Source: M3007 sp040397785 (GTDB taxonomy: Bacteria > Bacteroidota > Bacteroidia > Chitinophagales > Saprospiraceae). From it: 64,000 nt of DNA. Under the pieces are notes generated by a model. The model was not told the origin of the DNA. It saw nothing but the letters and a program-made list of their open reading frames with translations, and did not search any database. The position numbers and the translations under genes are program-made. The stretch covers positions 1 through 64,000 of the forward strand of contig JBBAVI010000005.1 of NCBI GenBank assembly GCA_040397785.1. The letters run 5' to 3'. Shown here piece by piece: positions 43,884 to 53,900 of the stretch (position 1 is the first letter of the stretch; the number at the start of each line of letters is the position of its first letter).

Positions 43884-43962
43884 AAGTGTTGAGATTGATC
43901 CTTCAATTGGTTAGTAAAAGTACCTCCATTATTTTATTAGAAAAAATCAACCTGCACTGCTG

Positions 43963-45378
43963 TCATTTTTTAGCGCTTTTTTGTGTAAAATAATACACCG
44001 GAATACCCAAGAGCACCACAAGTAAACCCGGTAACGTATTTTCAGATTTGTAAATCAGCAATACAAGCGCGATTGCCGACGCACATATCATATAAATGGC
44101 GGGCAAAATCGGGTATCCAAAAGCCTTGTACGGACGTTCGGCATCGGGTTGCGACCTGCGCAGGCGGTAGATGCCCGCCACCGTGAGCACATAAAACAAC
44201 AGGGCTGCAAAAATGGTATAATCGAGCAACGCACCATACGTGCCCGACAAACAGAGCACACTCGACCAAATCAATTGAACGTACAATGCCCAGGCCGGTA
44301 CACCATTTTGATTCAGAGTGCCCGCTTTTGCCAAAAACAACTTGTCTTTTGCCATCGCATAACACAAACGCGCGCCCGACAACGTGAGGCCATTGTTGCA
44401 GCCAAAGGTTGAAACCATAATTAGTCCGGCCATGATAAACACCGCGCTGTTGCCAAAAATTGCGCCCGCTGCAGCGGTTCCTACCCGATCATTGGCCGCG
44501 TAGGCAATATCTTGCAAAGGCAACAAGCCTAAAAACACAATATTGGTGAGGATATACAGCAAACCTACCACCAGGGTGCCAAAAAACAAACTCAAAGGGA
44601 TGTTTCGTTTCGGATTTTTAATCTCCCCGGCAATAAACGTCACATTATTCCAAGCATCACTCGAAAAAAGCGAGCCCACCATAGCGGCCCCCAAAGCCGT
44701 GGCAATGGCCACCCCATACAACGGCATAAATTGTCCATCGGCAGCCAAAGTGCCCGCATTCCAAGGGTTTTGCCAGTTTTGTGCCCATATTTCGCTGTTA
44801 AAACCGATGAAAACACCCAAGAGGATCAGGCCCAATAGGGCAATCAGTTTGGCCGTAGTGAAAATTGTTTGCAAGGTTTTTCCGCCCTGAATACCACGGG
44901 TATGCCAAAGGGTAAGTAGGATCAAACTGGCAATGGCCAAACTCTGCGCCGCCGAAATTTTCACCAATCCGAGGTCTAACAAGATGTTTTCGGGACTAAA
45001 AAACGGGAAAAAGACCGCCGTAAATTTGGCAAACGCCACGGCCACCGCAGCAATCGTACCCGTTTGAATTACGGTAAATTGGGTCCAGCCAAACAAAAAA
45101 CCGACCAGCGGATTGTACGCCTCCCGCAAGTACACGTATTGCCCGCCCGCGCGGGGCATCATACCCGCCAGCTCGCCGTAACTCAACGCGGCTAAAGTGG
45201 TGAGGATGGCCGAAAGCACCCAGGTGAGCATTAAGTAACCCGAGGAGCCCAAACTACGGGCAATATCGGCACTCACAATAAAAATCCCAGACCCAATCAT
45301 GGATCCTGAAACGATCATCGTGGCATCTAATAAACTCAGCGATGCTTTGAATTCGGTAGTTGGTGCTGCTTCTTTCAT
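43963..45378 (-). CDS. Amino acid permease (APC superfamily)
   Basis: A 471-residue inner membrane transporter with about 12 hydrophobic segments. The first unwound helix motif SGSMIGSGIFI and the following SYGELAGMMPRAGGQYVYLREAYNP are the signature of the amino acid/polyamine/organocation family, closest to the L-amino-acid (LAT) branch by feel. It is 16 bases downstream of the amidohydrolase gene, so the pair may release and import amino acids. Substrate choice is not visible. Confidence 0.88.
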   Translation of the reverse strand: MKEAAPTTEFKASLSLLDATMIVSGSMIGSGIFIVSADIARSLGSSGYLMLTWVLSAILTTLAALSYGELAGMMPRAGGQYVYLREAYNPLVGFLFGWTQFTVIQTGTIAAVAVAFAKFTAVFFPFFSPENILLDLGLVKISAAQSLAIASLILLTLWHTRGIQGGKTLQTIFTTAKLIALLGLILLGVFIGFNSEIWAQNWQNPWNAGTLAADGQFMPLYGVAIATALGAAMVGSLFSSDAWNNVTFIAGEIKNPKRNIPLSLFFGTLVVGLLYILTNIVFLGLLPLQDIAYAANDRVGTAAAGAIFGNSAVFIMAGLIMVSTFGCNNGLTLSGARLCYAMAKDKLFLAKAGTLNQNGVPAWALYVQLIWSSVLCLSGTYGALLDYTIFAALLFYVLTVAGIYRLRRSQPDAERPYKAFGYPILPAIYMICASAIALVLLIYKSENTLPGLLVVLLGIPVYYFTQKSAKK

Positions 45379-45394
45379 AATAGGGTGTTATGGT

Positions 45395-48385
45395 TTAACC
45401 TTCGTCGTCGTCGCTGTCGCAGTGATAATATTTTTTGGAGGGCGCCGGGCGGTCACTGCCTTCTTTGCCATTTTTGACACTCAGCATTTTTTGAATCAGG
45501 CGGTTGCGCTCCAGCCGCAGGGCTTCTTGCAATTGTTGGTCTTCTTGCAGGTCGAAAAACAAGGTGCCATCCACCCAGGTTTTTTCGGCCCGTGCATAAA
45601 TCGAAAGCGGATTGCCGTTCCAAAGGACCAAATCGGCGTCTTTGCCTTCCTTAATACTCCCTACCCGATCGTCTATTTTGAGCAGTTTCGCTGGATTGAG
45701 CGTGACCATCTTCCAGGCATCTACTTCTTTCATGCCGCCATATTGCACCGATTTTGCCGCTTCCTGATTCAGTCGACGCGCCATTTCGGCATCATCCGAA
45801 TTGATGGCCACCACCACCCCGCGATCGGCCATCAATTTGGCATTTTGCGGAATCGCATCAATTACCTCGTATTTATAAGACCACCAATCGCTGAACGTAC
45901 TTCCGCCTACCCCGTGTGCCGCCATTTTATCGGCCACTTTATACCCTTCAAGGATATGGGTAAAGGTTTGCACCTTAAATCCAAAACGCTCAGCCACCCG
46001 CATCATCATCGTTATTTCGGATTGTACATAAGAGTGGCACGTGATAAAGCGTTGTTTTTCAATGATTTCCAGCAAGGCCTCCATTTCGAGGTCTTTGCGG
46101 TAAGGATTGCCCGATTTTTTAACCCGACCATATTCCTTTGCCCGCGTGAAGTAATCGACAAATGTTTGTTCCACGCCCATGCGCGTACGCGGGTAGCGCC
46201 GCCCGTCGCCGTAATTCGATTGTTTTACATTTTCGCCGAGGGCAAATTTGATAAACCCGGGCCAATTTTGAAATTTGAGTGCTTCGGGTGCATACCCCCA
46301 GCGCAATTTGATCAACTGGGTTTGACCACCAATCGGATTTGCCGAGCCATGCAAAATATGACTCGTCGTAACGCCGCCCGCCAATTGCCGATAAATATCA
46401 ATGTCTTCCGAGTCCAGCACATCACTGATGCGCACTTCCGCGCTCGATTCTTGTCCGCCCTCATTGACCGAACGCGCGACGGCAATATGCGAATGTTCGT
46501 CAATAATGCCCGCGGTGAGGTATTTGCCTTTGCCATCTACTTCTGTAACGCCCGCAATGGCCGGTAAGCCGGTTCCGATCTTTTTGATTTTGCCATTTTG
46601 CACCAACACATCGGTTTTTTCCAAAATACCTACTTGTTCATTGGTCCACACCGTTGCATTACGCACCAAGAAGTTACTTTGCACGGGCAGTGTTGCTCGG
46701 CCAAAAGCGATAAAAGGATACATTAAGGTACCCATTTGGGGCGGCGTTTTGGGTGTAACGGGTTTGGTATTGGAAGCAGTTTCAGTCCCTGCTTTTATCC
46801 GATCGGCCCGCCAGTTGATCCATTGTCCGTCGCCGTTTTGGCCTCGACCACTGAATTGGGTTCCATCCAGCACACCGGATAAGCGGATGAGGCTTTTTTC
46901 GGTAGAATCGGCTGCAAACGAGAGGAAATACAGGCCATTATCGAATGCAAAATTCACTTTGGTGCGTTTGGTCGTATCCGTGCCCATCAGTAAATAAGCC
47001 TCGGGTGCATCGAGCGTGCCTTTAAGAGTCAGCGGGAAAGTCTTTCCTTCCTGCAGTTGCAGTTGGTATTCGCCCATAATGCCTGTGGGCAACTCATCGG
47101 CAGGGTCCTTTAGGATAAAAGCGTTGCCTTTGGTCCAGTTTTGAAGGATTTTTGTTTCAGATTTGAAAATATTACCATTGGTAATCAGGAAGTTAGCCAT
47201 TTTTCCCGACTCCAGGCTGCCCAAGTGGTCGTCGGCATGCAACCATTGCGCGGGCTGCCAACTCAGGGCTTTCAAAGCAGCCTCCTCGGTTAAACCGTAT
47301 TCAATGGCTTTGCGCAGATTTTCCCAAAACTTTGATTTATCCTTCAAATCGGCGGTTGTAAGCACAAACGGAATGCCTGCTGCTGCAACTTGTGCCGGAT
47401 TGGAAGGGGCCATTTCCCAGTGTTTTAGTTCTCTGAGCGACACCAGTTCGGCATCAAAAGGGTCTTTCACATCAAATCCTTCTGGATAATTGAGGGGCAA
47501 TATCAAGGACTGACCACTCGCTTTAATTTCTGCTAGGCGCTGATAATCATCGCCTGCCGATTTCACGATAAACGAAACCCCAAACTCCTGTCCAATACGC
47601 GCAATGCGCAACACATCCAGCCGGTCGCTGGCTTCAAATATTTGTGGCAAGGGCTGCGCTGCATTCCAGGCTTCCAACCCCAGATTTTTCTCTGTTTTAT
47701 ATCCTTCTGCTTTATACCATTGTCCATCCAGGTAGGTTTGGCGCAACAAGGCAATACATCCCATCAAGGAGGAAGGGTATTCCTGGCTGCTTGGCCCTTT
47801 TCTAAAAGACAAAAAATGGGCGGCTTTGCCCTGCAAAATGCTCTCTTGTTCTTTAGCATCGTTCAACGCGACCAAGGCGCCCGTACCACGCGCAATTCCC
47901 TCTGCCTTGAAGGTAAGCAGGGCCCCAAAGCCCATTCGGCGCCACTCTGCATTTATTTTGCCATCCGAACTGAATTCATTGCCCGCATTGTATTCCGGAC
48001 GCAGGGCATCGTTCCAGGCATAGGCACCTTTTTTTGCACTTGGATTGATTTGACCGGGCAATGGATTTTGCATTACAAGGCCAAAACCCGGTGCATACAA
48101 ATCAATAAAAGCCGGATAAATATACTTTCCGCTGCAATCTACCACAACCGCGTCTTTCGGTACCGTTACCTGAACGCCACTTGCCACTACCTTGCCTTTT
48201 CGGATCAATAAGGTAGCCTTTTCGATCTTCGTTTTATAATCAACAAACAGGGTGGCATTGGTAAATGCATACAATCCTTCGCGCGGATCGGAAGGCGCGG
48301 GGACAGGAAAAGTAGTTTGACTTTGTAAAAAAGTACTCAGGAGCAACCCTCCAACGAGTAAGAAAAAGCGTAAAGTAGCCTGCAT
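45395..48385 (-). CDS. Double amidohydrolase, secreted, first domain degenerate
   Basis: A 996-residue protein with a signal peptide (about 1-22) and two amidohydrolase domains in tandem. The second (about 570-960) keeps the metal motif set: HSH in DEHSHIA, the later histidines in TCHSYVQSE and FTHILEG, and the catalytic Asp in NSDDAEM, followed by LNPAKLLKIDDRVGSIKEGKDADLV. The first (about 50-440) keeps the frame (GKYIYPAFID, LGSLESGKMANFLI) but shows FIDLYAP where an HxH would stand, so it is probably catalytically dead. The C-terminal tail is acidic (SDDDEG). Relatives are annotated as imidazolonepropionase-like amidohydrolases of Bacteroidota. It is co-directional with the amino acid permease. 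Confidence 0.82.
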   Translation of the reverse strand: MQATLRFFLLVGGLLLSTFLQSQTTFPVPAPSDPREGLYAFTNATLFVDYKTKIEKATLLIRKGKVVASGVQVTVPKDAVVVDCSGKYIYPAFIDLYAPGFGLVMQNPLPGQINPSAKKGAYAWNDALRPEYNAGNEFSSDGKINAEWRRMGFGALLTFKAEGIARGTGALVALNDAKEQESILQGKAAHFLSFRKGPSSQEYPSSLMGCIALLRQTYLDGQWYKAEGYKTEKNLGLEAWNAAQPLPQIFEASDRLDVLRIARIGQEFGVSFIVKSAGDDYQRLAEIKASGQSLILPLNYPEGFDVKDPFDAELVSLRELKHWEMAPSNPAQVAAAGIPFVLTTADLKDKSKFWENLRKAIEYGLTEEAALKALSWQPAQWLHADDHLGSLESGKMANFLITNGNIFKSETKILQNWTKGNAFILKDPADELPTGIMGEYQLQLQEGKTFPLTLKGTLDAPEAYLLMGTDTTKRTKVNFAFDNGLYFLSFAADSTEKSLIRLSGVLDGTQFSGRGQNGDGQWINWRADRIKAGTETASNTKPVTPKTPPQMGTLMYPFIAFGRATLPVQSNFLVRNATVWTNEQVGILEKTDVLVQNGKIKKIGTGLPAIAGVTEVDGKGKYLTAGIIDEHSHIAVARSVNEGGQESSAEVRISDVLDSEDIDIYRQLAGGVTTSHILHGSANPIGGQTQLIKLRWGYAPEALKFQNWPGFIKFALGENVKQSNYGDGRRYPRTRMGVEQTFVDYFTRAKEYGRVKKSGNPYRKDLEMEALLEIIEKQRFITCHSYVQSEITMMMRVAERFGFKVQTFTHILEGYKVADKMAAHGVGGSTFSDWWSYKYEVIDAIPQNAKLMADRGVVVAINSDDAEMARRLNQEAAKSVQYGGMKEVDAWKMVTLNPAKLLKIDDRVGSIKEGKDADLVLWNGNPLSIYARAEKTWVDGTLFFDLQEDQQLQEALRLERNRLIQKMLSVKNGKEGSDRPAPSKKYYHCDSDDDEG

Positions 48386-48570
48386 AGAAAATGATTTGTG
48401 GCAAATGTAAACTTTCAGCCAAATGATTAGCGCTAATTTTTACGCAATTATACAATCGAGTGTCTTCTAAAATACGTTTAGTTTACATTAACTTAACCGC
48501 GTCCACGCTGTTAAAGAAGAAGTCCGTACCTTTGTACCTTCTTTCTAAGCATTTTTCCCGACCAATTTAT

Positions 48571-50463
48571 ATGAGTGATTCAATCCATCATGAGTGCGGC
48601 ATCGCAGTAGTGCGCTTGCTGAAACCGCTTGAATTTTACCATAAAAAATACGGTACTGCCTTTTATGGAGTGCAAAAACTCCAGTTATTGATGCAAAAAA
48701 TGCGGAATCGCGGGCAGGACGGCGCTGGTATCGCCACGATTAAGTTGGATGCCATGCCCGGCAAGCGCTACATCAGCCGAAAACGCAGCAATGCACCCAA
48801 TTACCTCACCGATTTGTTCGATATCGTGTGGGCACGCCTCAATGCAACCACCGAAGCCCAACGTCAAGATCCGGCCTGGCTGCGTGAAAACATGCCCTAT
48901 ATGGGGGAGGTTTTGATGGGCCACCTGCGCTACGGTACCCATGGCGACAATAGCATCGAATTTGTGCATCCTTTTCACCGCCAAAACAACTGGATAAGCC
49001 GAAATTTGTTGCTGGCCGGTAATTTTAACATGACCAATGTGGATGAATTGTTTCAGGAACTGGTAGACCTGGGCCAATATCCAAAGGAAAAAAGCGATAC
49101 TGTAACCGTGCTGGAAAAATTAGGACATTTTCTGGATGATGAAGTGCAACGCCTTTTTACCTGGTTTAAAGCCGATGGCATCAACAATAAAGACATCAAC
49201 CAGCGTATTTTTGAAAACCTGGACATTCAACGTCTGTTGCGTCGTGCGACCAAAAAATTTGATGGCGGCTATGTCCTGGGCGGCATGATTGGCCATGGCG
49301 ATGCTTTTTTGATGCGTGACCCCAATGGTATTCGCCCGGCATATTGGTATCAGGACGATGAAATTGTGGTTGGCGCTTCGGAGCGGCCCGCCATTCAATC
49401 GGTATTCAATGTACGTTATGCCAATGTGCACGAATTGCAGCCGGGACATGCTTTGATCATTAAGTACAATGGTAAAGTAGAAGAATTGCCTTTTGTGGAG
49501 CCGCGCGAAAAGAAAGCCTGTTCGTTTGAACGGATTTATTTCAGCCGGGGCAATGACCGCGAAATTTATCAGGAACGCAAGGCTTTAGGGGCACAATTGG
49601 CCGAAAAAGTGCTAGATGCCGTCGATTTTGATCTGAAAAATACCGTATTTTCGTATATTCCCAATACCGCAGAAGCCGCATTTTATGGCCTCATGGAAGG
49701 GGTAGATGCAGCCCTTAATAAACGCAAACAGGCGCAAATTCTGGAACTGAGCGATAACCTTACCCCGGAAAAACTGGAAGAAATTATGAATGTGCGCCCC
49801 CGTTTCGAAAAATTGGTGCATAAGGACGAAAAACAACGCACTTTCATTGCCGATAAAAAATCGCGCAACAGCATGGTGAGTTATGTGTACGATGTCACTT
49901 ACGGATTGGTGCAGGATGGCGTGGAAACCCTGGTTTTGCTCGACGACTCCATTGTACGCGGAACAACCCTGCGCGATAGCATCGTGAGCATCACGGCGCG
50001 TCTGAAACCAAAAAAGATTATTATTCTGTCGAGTGCACCCCAAATCCGGTTCCCCGACTGCTATGGCATCGACATGAGCAAAATGAAAGATTTTGTCGCG
50101 TTCCAGGCACTGGTCAGTTTGTTGGAGGAAAGCGAACAAGAACACTTACTCGATGCTGCTTATGATCGGTGTAAAACCTCGGAACACCATCCCGTGGAAA
50201 TGGTGCGCAATGAAGTGATTGAACTATACGACCTGTTCGATTACGAAGAAGTGTCGGAAAAAATTGCCGAAATTGTACGTCCTGCCCATATTATACCGGA
50301 ATTACAATTGATTTTTCAAACCATCGAAGGCCTCCATACCGCTTGTCCGCTTACATCGGGCGACTGGTATTTCTCGGGCAAATATCCGACACCGGGCGGT
50401 AACCGTGTTGCCAACCGCGCGTTTATGAATTTTGTGGAAAATCTGGATGTACGGGCTTACTAA
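48571..50463 (+). CDS. purF: Amidophosphoribosyltransferase, long Bacteroidota type
   Basis: A 630-residue enzyme that starts purine synthesis by making phosphoribosylamine from PRPP and glutamine. The ATG at 48571 is used (upstream frame from a GTG is not conserved). The N-terminal nucleophile Cys9 in HECGIAVV implies removal of an eight-residue propeptide. The glutaminase domain shows NRGQDGAGIA and MGHLRYGTHGD; the PRTase domain shows the PRPP motif VLLDDSIVRGTT. The length and the insertions (such as the FKADGINNKDIN region) are typical of the Bacteroidota form and not of the 500-residue E. coli form. A TACCTTTG box at 48527-48534 may be a -7 element. Confidence 0.92.
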   Translation: MSDSIHHECGIAVVRLLKPLEFYHKKYGTAFYGVQKLQLLMQKMRNRGQDGAGIATIKLDAMPGKRYISRKRSNAPNYLTDLFDIVWARLNATTEAQRQDPAWLRENMPYMGEVLMGHLRYGTHGDNSIEFVHPFHRQNNWISRNLLLAGNFNMTNVDELFQELVDLGQYPKEKSDTVTVLEKLGHFLDDEVQRLFTWFKADGINNKDINQRIFENLDIQRLLRRATKKFDGGYVLGGMIGHGDAFLMRDPNGIRPAYWYQDDEIVVGASERPAIQSVFNVRYANVHELQPGHALIIKYNGKVEELPFVEPREKKACSFERIYFSRGNDREIYQERKALGAQLAEKVLDAVDFDLKNTVFSYIPNTAEAAFYGLMEGVDAALNKRKQAQILELSDNLTPEKLEEIMNVRPRFEKLVHKDEKQRTFIADKKSRNSMVSYVYDVTYGLVQDGVETLVLLDDSIVRGTTLRDSIVSITARLKPKKIIILSSAPQIRFPDCYGIDMSKMKDFVAFQALVSLLEESEQEHLLDAAYDRCKTSEHHPVEMVRNEVIELYDLFDYEEVSEKIAEIVRPAHIIPELQLIFQTIEGLHTACPLTSGDWYFSGKYPTPGGNRVANRAFMNFVENLDVRAY

Positions 50464-50471
50464 AGCGTTTT

Positions 50472-51746
50472 TTATACCCGTTTGATACGGATACTTTCCA
50501 AGCGACGCCCATCCATGGCGATCACTTCAAAATGGTATTGCTGCCACTCGAACTGATCGCCAATTTTGGGCATCGCATCCAGTTTGGTAATCATAAAACC
50601 CGCAATGGTATTGAAATCGGCATCCGAAAAGGCCTTGTCTTCGATTTCAAAATAGCGCAATAACTCAAAAAACGGGTATTGGCCATCGGCAATCCAACTG
50701 TGGTCTGCCTGTTCTACAATCGTATATTCATCCTGGTTACGGGTGCTTACGTCGCCCACCAGCGCATCGAGGATGTCATCCATGGTAATAATGCCTTGAA
50801 TGGTACCGAATTCGTCGATCACCACGCCATAGTGAAAACGGTGTTTCCTAAAATCGTCCAGCAATTTATACGCCGAAGAGGAATCGGGCGTATAAACCGG
50901 CGTTTGCATGCAATCCAGCAAACTGAAGTTCGGATCGTGCATTTTTAAAAACAAATCCTTTACCGTTACCACCCCCAAAATATTATCCAAATCATCATCG
51001 GCCACGGGATAAACCCCGTGGATTTCCGCACCAATTTTAGCGCGAATTTGATCGGCATTGTCTTTCACATCCAGCCAGAGGATATCACTGCGGTGGGTCA
51101 TCAAAGCGCTCACTTTGCGGTCGCCCAGCGCAAAAACCCGTTCCACAATATCTTGCTCAATTTCCCGTATTTCGCCGCTTTCAGTACTTTCCGAAATCAT
51201 GCTTTTAATTTCCTCCTCTGTTACGATCGCATCGGTGCTGGCATTGATGCCCAACAAGCGCAACAGTACATCATTGCTGCTGGTGAGCAACCAAACAAAG
51301 GGGGCGGCAATGCGTGAAAGCAACCGCATCGGGGCGGCTACCAGCATGGCAACGGTTTCCGGGTAACTCATTCCAATACGTTTTGGAAATAATTCGCCCA
51401 GTACAATCGATAAATACGTGGTAAAAATAACCACCAAGGCCACCGATAGGTTTTTGGCATACGGCGCCAGCGCGGGAACAGCGCTTTCTATGGTTTTTTG
51501 TAGCGGACCTGCTAAGGCCTCGCCGCTGTACAAACCCACAATGATACTAATGAGGGTAATGCCAATTTGAACCGTAGATAAAAAACGGGTCGGCGATTCT
51601 GCCAAATCGAGGGCGATGCGCGCGCCCGATTTCCCGCGCTTTAAGGCATTTTCTAATTTAAATTTTCTACTGGAAACGACGGCAATTTCCGACATCGAAA
51701 ACAACCCGTTGAGCAGGGTAAGCAAAATTAAAATCAGAATAGCCAT
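50472..51746 (-). CDS. CNNM/CorC family membrane protein with CBS domains
   Basis: A 424-residue inner membrane protein of the hemolysin/CorC family. A DUF21 (CNNM) membrane domain (about 1-180, start MAILILILLTLLNGLFSMSEIA, with FLSTVQIGITLISIIVG) is followed by a CBS pair (about 205-325) and a C-terminal CorC_HlyC domain that ends in ESIRIKRV. CNNM proteins take part in magnesium or sodium homeostasis; the hemolysin name is historic. It is last in a line of five minus-strand genes that begins with mutL. Confidence 0.88.
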   Translation of the reverse strand: MAILILILLTLLNGLFSMSEIAVVSSRKFKLENALKRGKSGARIALDLAESPTRFLSTVQIGITLISIIVGLYSGEALAGPLQKTIESAVPALAPYAKNLSVALVVIFTTYLSIVLGELFPKRIGMSYPETVAMLVAAPMRLLSRIAAPFVWLLTSSNDVLLRLLGINASTDAIVTEEEIKSMISESTESGEIREIEQDIVERVFALGDRKVSALMTHRSDILWLDVKDNADQIRAKIGAEIHGVYPVADDDLDNILGVVTVKDLFLKMHDPNFSLLDCMQTPVYTPDSSSAYKLLDDFRKHRFHYGVVIDEFGTIQGIITMDDILDALVGDVSTRNQDEYTIVEQADHSWIADGQYPFFELLRYFEIEDKAFSDADFNTIAGFMITKLDAMPKIGDQFEWQQYHFEVIAMDGRRLESIRIKRV

Positions 51747-51820
51747 GAAATAGAGGGCAGTAAAGTTGGATAAATAAAAGGCAAAATGAACAGCAGGCGT
51801 TCAAATGGGTGATATTCCTG

Positions 51821-52870
51821 CTAAAAACCGATTTGCACAAACACTGGGAAATGATCAGAAAATGCTGAATCGTGGATCGTTCGACACGAATAACAATTTA
51901 GTTTCGGGTCGGTAAGCACATAATCGATGCGCAACAACGGCAGGGCACCACCAAAAGTAGTACCCAGGCCTAGTCCAGCCTCCTTAAAGGTATCTTTCAT
52001 CCCATTCGAAAGGGTTGCGTACACGTAAGAATTGGGAGTATCGTTAAAATCACCGCAAATGAGCACAGCATGTGGGCATTTTTCGATGTGTTCGCGCAAT
52101 AAACCGGCTTGTTCAGCGCGCAAACTGGTTGCGTTGCCTACTTTACCCAGCACTTTCCCAATGGTGTTCCAGGTTTCGCCTTCGTCCAGTTCGTGCTCGT
52201 CTATTACTTTTTCGGTGGTTTGGGTCACGCTGTTCGATTGCAGGTGCAGGTTGTACACCCGTAACAGCTGCTTTCCAATCCGCAAATCTACCCAAATAGA
52301 TGAATTGGCGGTTTTACCAAAAGGAATATCGCCTCCTGCTTCCATGGGGATTTTACTCAAAATGACGGTGCCTTTTTTGAGATTAAAGGTATGTTCATAG
52401 CCCATTTTTTGGGCAACGAGGCGGTAAAACTTGCCACTTGTTTCTTGCGTACACAAAATATCGGGAGCCCCGTTTTCCTGTAAAAAAGCGACGTATGCAT
52501 CGGCAACACTTTCCCGTTCTTTGGTATTGAACCGTTTCCCCCGATACAGTCCGCCCAAGTTGTGGGTGGCAACCGTACATGCCGTGGTAGGGACCTCTTT
52601 TTTACCCACCTCAAACCCAACAAAACCGGTGACATACTGCCAGCCAAAGGCAATAACACCAAGGTGATACAAGGCAAAACGGTTGAGCCGCCAGGTCCAC
52701 ACTGCCAGTAAGAGCACATTAAACAGGAGCAGCCAGGGAAATGCGGTGCCAAAAAACGCGAGCCAGCGAAATCTAGTGGGATTGATCAGTGGGCACAAGT
52801 AGGAAAGCAGGGTAAGCAGCACGACCGCAACACTGAAAATACGGATGGTATGCTTCAGAATTTGGCGCAT
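51821..52870 (-). CDS. Endonuclease/exonuclease/phosphatase family protein, membrane-bound
   Basis: A 349-residue protein with three hydrophobic segments in the first 85 residues and an EEP-fold catalytic domain after them. The set is ATHNLGGLYRG for the first metal Asn, LCTQETSGKFY with the metal Glu, VLICGDFNDTPNSYVY with the Asp/Asn pair, and SDHFPVFVQIGF with the final Asp-His. The active site is probably outside the cytosol. Substrate may be DNA, sphingomyelin-type lipids or phosphoinositides; the sequence does not say. It stands 47 bases after a rhomboid gene. Confidence 0.85.
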   Translation of the reverse strand: MRQILKHTIRIFSVAVVLLTLLSYLCPLINPTRFRWLAFFGTAFPWLLLFNVLLLAVWTWRLNRFALYHLGVIAFGWQYVTGFVGFEVGKKEVPTTACTVATHNLGGLYRGKRFNTKERESVADAYVAFLQENGAPDILCTQETSGKFYRLVAQKMGYEHTFNLKKGTVILSKIPMEAGGDIPFGKTANSSIWVDLRIGKQLLRVYNLHLQSNSVTQTTEKVIDEHELDEGETWNTIGKVLGKVGNATSLRAEQAGLLREHIEKCPHAVLICGDFNDTPNSYVYATLSNGMKDTFKEAGLGLGTTFGGALPLLRIDYVLTDPKLNCYSCRTIHDSAFSDHFPVFVQIGF

Positions 52871-52917
52871 GTACGGGTAGGTAGCGGTTGGTGCAAGAGG
52901 TGTAGGGTGCGGCTGAA

Positions 52918-53853
52918 CTATTTTTTACTGGCATCGTAAAGGAAGTCTTTTTCGGCCTGCGTCAAATTTTCGTATCCCGAGTCTTTTATTTTTTCCAAAA
53001 TGGCGTCCAGTTGCTGCTGGTGTGACATATCGTTATGGTCGGAACTGGCACTGCCGCTGGTATTACCCATGGTCGCCCGAATAGCCGTTTTTACCTTGCG
53101 TTTGGGTTGCTGTTTGGCTGTTTTAGGCCTCGATTTGAACACGTTTTGAAGTCGGCCCAGCAGGTTATTGACGGTTTCGGCCATGTCTTTTCCGTCTCGC
53201 AAACGCAAAACAAATAAAATACCCATCGCCAGACCGCCCAAATGTGCAATATTACCACCTGCAGCCATGTTGCTACCGGCAATTCCTACCAGATCGAGCA
53301 ACACAAACACCAGTACAATATATTTGACTTTTACCTCGCCCACCAGCAACAAAGCCACGCGGTAATCGGGTGCGAGTGTAAGTGCCGCGCCTGCCATGGC
53401 CATTACTGCAGCGGAAGCCCCCAGCGCATAATCACCAAAAGATGCCGATAAATTAGCAGAAATAAAGAACACCAAAGCGCCCGCCAATCCGCCCATCAAA
53501 TACAAGGGCAATACCCGGCGCTCGCCCACCAAGTCGCCCACGATCGAACCAAACAAATACAGCCCAAATACATTGTTCACTAAATGCCAAACATTTACGT
53601 GCAAAAAAAAGTGCGTAAAAATGGTCCAGGGCCGCATCAATAATTTTTGCCAGTCGGACGAAATACACAAATACTGGATGGCGCCCCAGTATTCTAGGTC
53701 AATGGGCGTCCAAAGTTTTATCAACCAGAGTATTACAAACCCCAAGTTGACCGCTACAAAAATGGCAAAATTGACCACTACCAGCTTGGTTACCATGCTG
53801 CCTGTGCGTAGGGAATATTTTAAATCATCCCAAATTGACCTGAATAATGCCAT
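52918..53853 (-). CDS. Rhomboid family intramembrane serine protease
   Basis: A 311-residue membrane protein with about six hydrophobic segments. The catalytic Ser lies in LGASAAVM, the His in GNIAHLGGLAMG, and the HFFLHVNVWHLVNN loop is the family L1/TM2 signature with the oxyanion-site His and Asn. The motif reads GASA rather than GASG, which is common in this phylum. A long soluble C-terminal tail (about 235-311) is basic, then rich in His, Gln and charged residues. A second rhomboid lies just upstream, 47 bases away. Confidence 0.9.
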   Translation of the reverse strand: MALFRSIWDDLKYSLRTGSMVTKLVVVNFAIFVAVNLGFVILWLIKLWTPIDLEYWGAIQYLCISSDWQKLLMRPWTIFTHFFLHVNVWHLVNNVFGLYLFGSIVGDLVGERRVLPLYLMGGLAGALVFFISANLSASFGDYALGASAAVMAMAGAALTLAPDYRVALLLVGEVKVKYIVLVFVLLDLVGIAGSNMAAGGNIAHLGGLAMGILFVLRLRDGKDMAETVNNLLGRLQNVFKSRPKTAKQQPKRKVKTAIRATMGNTSGSASSDHNDMSHQQQLDAILEKIKDSGYENLTQAEKDFLYDASKK

Positions 53854-53900
53854 GTTACAATTGTTCGCAATGTTATCGTGATAAAAGTACGCCTACTGCC

